In this document: piece after piece, positions 9,480 through 12,477 of the stretch
How the letters are laid out: each line of letters starts with the position of its first letter
Position numbering within the stretch: position 1 is the first letter of the stretch
Assembly (NCBI GenBank): GCA_035591015.1
Contig: JAXIUW010184292.1
Span: 1-12,477 of the forward strand
DNA length: 12,477 nt
Origin: Cephalothrix simula
Lineage: Eukaryota > Nemertea > Palaeonemertea > Archinemertea > Cephalotrichidae
Reading direction: 5' to 3'
The notes under the pieces: model-generated
Seen by the model: the letters and a program-made list of their open reading frames with translations, nothing else
The model's database searches: none
What the model was told of the DNA's origin: nothing
Program-made: the position numbers and the translations under genes

Positions 9480-9797
9480 TTATCTGCATCCTGCATGTAT
9501 TACGATTACACTGAAGACATTTGTCCCTGGGCCTCTTTTGTCCCCACTAGGCCACTACACAAATTCTATAACCAAGACACGATGTCCCATTCATACACAA
9601 GGAAGGTTAAAGGCGTGCTGAACTATGTTACGCTTCACTTTCATCGACACCAGTCGCTATCAGATGTTCGAATGTTTCCTTCAGCAGATAGGGCGTTCCA
9701 GATGCCAAGTATCTCGTTCAGCATTTTTAAAGAAAAGGGTAACTGTAGGAACTGCGAAAGTGCAAAGACTACTATTTGCTGCTTTCCTTTGAGATAA
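9480..9797 (+). CDS. Open frame of about 100 codons, unknown
   Basis: An ATG at 9495 opens a 100-residue frame (start MYYDYTEDICPW, end TTICCFPLR) in a moderately G+C-rich patch (about 9340-9850). It is cysteine- and serine-rich towards the end, with no signal peptide or domain I recognise. A frame of this length is roughly what chance gives somewhere in this window. The antisense strand is broken by stops. It may be a fragment of an old repeat. Confidence 0.13.
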   Translation, partial: LSASCMYYDYTEDICPWASFVPTRPLHKFYNQDTMSHSYTRKVKGVLNYVTLHFHRHQSLSDVRMFPSADRAFQMPSISFSIFKEKGNCRNCESAKTTICCFPLR

Positions 9798-11243
9798 AGC
9801 TGCCTCTAGGGCAGTAATGAAAGGACCTTGATTCGAGGAAAAGAAGGTTATCTAGACATTTTTAAGTTACGGCATTTAGTCTCGTCTTCCCCCAAACACC
9901 TATGGTATCCATCAGTATTATATATTTAGATATACAGGAAAATTAGGATGAAAGTATCTATAATTAAACAGTATGCATCGATGGTCATTGTTCAGGAAAG
10001 CTGGGAAAATGGCGATTCGAAATGATACGATATTGACGTATCGACCGGTCTTATTTACAATGACAAATTCATTATCATCTTTGAATATCATTACTATTAT
10101 ATTTATGCTTTTATTGTTTGCACATCTACAGGTGCTTTCTTGCATTATCTTTCTATATATGTTAGGTTTGAATAATAAATAAAAACAATTGGTAATTCCT
10201 TCAGAGTTGTGTTATCTAAAATGTCATATTGATTAAGCTTGATGGTTAAGCTATTAGAGCTGTTGCTTATTCACAGAATTCGCATCATCATCAATTCTGT
10301 TATTAATAAATTCGATCTAATCTAACAAAGCCATAATAATTGTGAATTAATGATGACCTTTTGATAAGATGTAGAGAGAGACTCGTTCCAAATCGTCTTG
10401 CTTTGACTCTGCAAAATCTAAATCAACTGGACACAAGTATTCCCTAAAGCTACAATGTAGATAGGTTGTGTGTTGCTGAGAAATATTTTTATACTAATCT
10501 AAATACAATCATCAATAGTTTCGAGCTAAAGAGATTAAGCTATACTCAACCTGACTAAACCAAAATTACTGTAGCACCAAGGTGTCCATTGAAATCCTCA
10601 CAGATTGATGAAAATGGTTAGGAGATGCATATGCAGCACTTCAGCAAGTCCTTATATTTCATGGTCTAAATGCGCAATAAACAATGGTTTTAGTGCTTGT
10701 TTATTTAAGCAATTTTTCATACATTGCTGTCATTAGTAGAAACGCTTATATTTAACGCTCAAAGGGCTGTGACACATCTGAATATGCATTCAGACACTGT
10801 ACTGCAATTGCATCAAGATCTCTTAACAAATCATGAAATTGGGTGTATGAGATCTTCGTTTCATGCACCATCCTTGAAATTTGTGGCTCATCATACACAG
10901 TTCAGTATGTTCCTATAGTTTGATAACCAAGAATAATTGATAATAAAAATGATGTTAATGCAGAGAAAAATGCCCTTGTGAATCTACAGACCTAGACCTT
11001 GGCAAAAGAATGTACAAATGCATGAATGGACTTTCGACTGATATTAGAATGTGTAACGTAACAAAAATCCACCAAGCACAAGTATACTGTTTGCTGCTGT
11101 TTCAGATTTTTGCGCAAGGGTTTCATTAAGGTTTCAGGTGTCTTGAAAATAATGTCTTCCAAGAGTCTCTCCTGTGAGCCTCAAAAGTATCATTAGCCAT
11201 GCAATGCCTTTTATATTAAGGTAATCGAATTCCTGGCCATCCC
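9798..11243. other. Gene-free stretch
   Basis: No gene is supported. A small ATG frame at 9973-10182 (69 residues, hydrophobic C-terminal half) ends amid an AATAAATAAA run, but nothing confirms it as coding. A frame at 10724-10918 begins only at TTG. Confidence 0.4.
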
Positions 11244-11265
11244 ATGAATTTTGGTCAAACATTCG

Positions 11266-11549
11266 GTACATTCGGGTACCCCATTAATCTTTGGCTTGTA
11301 CTTTTGAAGTACCTGTTTATTACTCAAAAACACTCTTTAGTACCAGAAATTTTCCATAGGCCAATCTGTATGGGGTACAGTACTCTTGCTCCATTAAAAA
11401 AATTTTACGAACTATCCTTAGAAATACACCAATGGCCTGAAGGTCGCTATCTATTACAATTGGTATAATTTGTACCATCGATACAAATGCAATTTGATAC
11501 AGTAGTACCGGCAATGCAATCCAGGGACGCCTTAAGCCATGGTGCGTAC
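11266..11549. repeat. Dense cluster of GTAC words
   Basis: Ten GTAC tetranucleotides fall in 284 bases: 11266, 11276, 11298, 11309, 11340, 11375, 11380, 11472, 11505 and 11546. About one would be expected, and only some two dozen occur in the other 12 kb. Several sit in short palindromes: GTACTT/AAGTAC around TTG (11298-11312) and ATTTGTA/TACAAAT (11468-11488). A 74-codon ATG frame (11244-11468) overlaps the cluster but resembles nothing known. It could be a degenerate repeat or a multi-site protein-binding region. Confidence 0.45.
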
Positions 11550-12081
11550 AAAAACATTTTACATTGTTTTTAAATTATAGTAGAAGAATTTTGAGATTTG
11601 GTATTAAGAAATTTTGAAAATAATGAAATGTTCATGAATGAATCATCACCAATGAATGTTTTTCGTTTGAAGATATCTATAAACATGGATAGGAAAATAC
11701 TAAACTTTAGCTACAGTGTTATTTTCTTCAGATATATAATACTCTCTTTTGAACATAGTATGCATTCATTTTTATAATCCAAATATTGTTACTATTGATA
11801 AATGAAAGATTTGTTTCTTAGAGATGCTTTTGGTTCAAGGGTAGTACATGAGTTTTAAAGCAGAACATATTAACATATCGGGACATTGATTTTACTCCTT
11901 CGTTCCAATGTATATTGTTTTGATAAAAGCAAGTATGTTTTAGGGATATAGATATAAGTTGATACCTTCTTAATAGCTGGAAGACGTACCCCAAAAGTAT
12001 ACCAAAAAGACTGTTTAATATCACCAAAAATGAAAATCAATATATCCAAATAAAAAAACAACTGGCACAAGAGAAAGAAAC
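11550..12081. other. Gene-free stretch; possible body of a decayed minus-strand element
   Basis: No gene is supported. It lies downstream of the minus-strand ribozyme, where Penelope-like element sequence might be expected. The minus-strand frames at 11818-12085 show none of the reverse-transcriptase or GIY-YIG motifs of such elements. Confidence 0.4.
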
Positions 12082-12112
12082 CCAAAGCTTTCGGCTTACG
12101 CCTCGTCAGTGG
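12082..12112 (-). ncRNA. Small hammerhead ribozyme core (Penelope-like type)
   Basis: The minus strand reads CCA, CTGACGA, GGC, GTAA, GCC, GAA, AGCT, T, TGG in order. CTGACGA (12109-12103) matches the invariant CUGANGA. GGC/GCC is a 3-bp stem II capped by the GNRA loop GTAA. GAA is the second conserved strand. AGCT is a self-complementary stem III strand that cannot close on itself. U17 follows (position 12085), and UGG can pair with CCA as stem I. Cleavage is predicted after U17. Small hammerheads of this kind are reported with Penelope-like retrotransposons and act as dimers through stem III. Pairing of stem I beyond 3 bp is poor, so activity is uncertain. No element ORF is nearby, suggesting a fragment or non-autonomous copy. 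Confidence 0.8.
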
Positions 12113-12126
12113 TAAGACTATAAATC

Positions 12127-12160
12127 AAGCATCTCTAATGCAATTGACATGCTTAATTGC
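12127..12160. repeat. Two overlapping, mutually exclusive short hairpins
   Basis: AAGCAT (12127-12132) pairs with ATGCTT (12149-12154), and GCAATT (12140-12145) pairs with AATTGC (12155-12160). The two interleave with no linker between the 3' strands, so they could not easily form together. They lie between the ribozyme and the hairpin array. They could be chance or part of the same structured element. Confidence 0.35.
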
Positions 12161-12194
12161 TGCGTTTGCATTTCAAAGATTCAGATATATACGG

Positions 12195-12279
12195 TATATG
12201 TGATTGGGCCGAGTTTTGTACAAGAAATATAACAGGAGTTCTTGCTAACGAGTCCCCCGTAGGGGACCAATCACATATA
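12195..12279. repeat. Hairpin 1 of the array: 13-bp arms with inner stems
   Basis: TATATGTGATTGG (12195-12207) and CCAATCACATATA (12267-12279) are exact reverse complements. Inside them are CAAGAA/TTCTTG and the perfect hairpin GTCCCC-CGTA-GGGGAC (12252-12267). The inner hairpin shares one base with the outer right arm (C12267), so the two compete slightly. The layout resembles the terminal inverted repeats of a small foldback element, but nothing coding lies between the arms. Confidence 0.8.
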
Positions 12280-12282
12280 GAG

Positions 12283-12397
12283 TGTATTTGACGAAGTCAA
12301 ACAAATTTTCATGTTGTCAGGTGACAACAGAAATAATATAAAATATTCAAAATGCTATATTATTGAACACGTGTCAAATACATACGGTATATTTGAC
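12283..12397. repeat. Hairpins 2-5 of the array: nested multi-stem palindromes
   Basis: An outer 10-bp stem (TGTATTTGAC 12283-12292, GTCAAATACA 12373-12382) encloses two perfect hairpins. One is GTTGTCA/TGACAAC with a 2-base spacer (12313-12328); the other is AATAATATA/TATATTATT (12332-12364). Together these would make a three-way junction. Competing alternatives use the same strands: TTTGAC-GAA-GTCAAA (12287-12301), and GTCAAATA/TATTTGAC (12373-12380 with 12390-12397). Nearly every segment has an exact partner. Confidence 0.75.
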
Positions 12398-12432
12398 GGA
12401 TAAAAGTGCCATGAAAAGGTATATTGCACGAG

Positions 12433-12477
12433 TTGCTTATATTCAACGAGTCCGCAGGACGAGTTGAATATAAGCAA
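12433..12477. repeat. Last hairpin of the array: 15-bp arms, cut by window end
   Basis: TTGCTTATATTCAAC (12433-12447) and GTTGAATATAAGCAA (12463-12477) are exact reverse complements. The inner stem GTCC-GCA-GGAC is separated from the arms by a symmetric GA/GA internal loop, the tandem sheared G-A arrangement when folded as RNA. The right arm ends exactly at the window edge, so pairing may extend further; the left flank (CACGAG) suggests it might. The word AACGAGTCC at 12445-12453 also occurs at 12247-12255 in hairpin 1. Confidence 0.85.

Noticed and set aside
9973-10182. 69-residue ATG frame with a hydrophobic C-terminal half, ending at AATAAATAAA
   Set aside because: The length is within chance, hydrophobic runs are expected in T-rich DNA, and the poly(A) signal overlaps the stop codon.
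12445-12465. GAGTCC-GCA-GGACGA resembles the stem II region of a classic hammerhead
   Set aside because: The CUGA half of the core is absent (TTCAAC precedes GAG) and GAGTTG replaces GAAAC, so the catalytic core cannot form.

Overview
The window looks like nuclear DNA from a eukaryote, most likely an invertebrate animal. It is very A+T-rich (about two thirds by eye) and has no compact gene packing. It contains vertebrate/invertebrate-type splice signals and a Penelope-type hammerhead ribozyme core. CpG is scarce over long stretches, and TACATGTA-type words recur, which I associate loosely with molluscs. The species is an inference only. I recognise no complete protein-coding gene, tRNA, rRNA or CRISPR array. 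Most open frames are short, and several begin only at TTG or GTG, as expected from chance in such DNA.

Layout. Bases 1-2546 hold no convincing gene. They contain a GC-rich patch (about 505-605) and two groups of YY1/ETS-like promoter words (641-688 and 1251-1277). Bases 2547-4605 fit the 3' end of a plus-strand gene. A short internal exon (2547-2628) has good splice sites. An intron follows, then a terminal coding exon (3858-3918) that continues the reading frame to a TGA. A CpG-rich 3' UTR follows, containing a long imperfect inverted repeat (4022-4225), and an AATAAA signal lies at 4579. The encoded protein is not recognised. Bases 4606-6669 have no gene but include an exact 25-base tandem duplication. 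At 6670-7197 there is one unusually long open frame of unknown nature. Bases 7198-12080 show no gene I can support, but a dense cluster of GTAC words lies at 11266-11549.

The last 400 bases are the most structured part. On the minus strand at 12082-12112 is a small hammerhead ribozyme core of the type linked to Penelope-like retrotransposons, with no recognisable reverse transcriptase nearby. From 12195 to the window end there is a run of consecutive and nested perfect hairpins with very short loops, probably a foldback-type mobile element cut by the window edge. Whether the ribozyme and the hairpin array belong to one element cannot be decided from this window.
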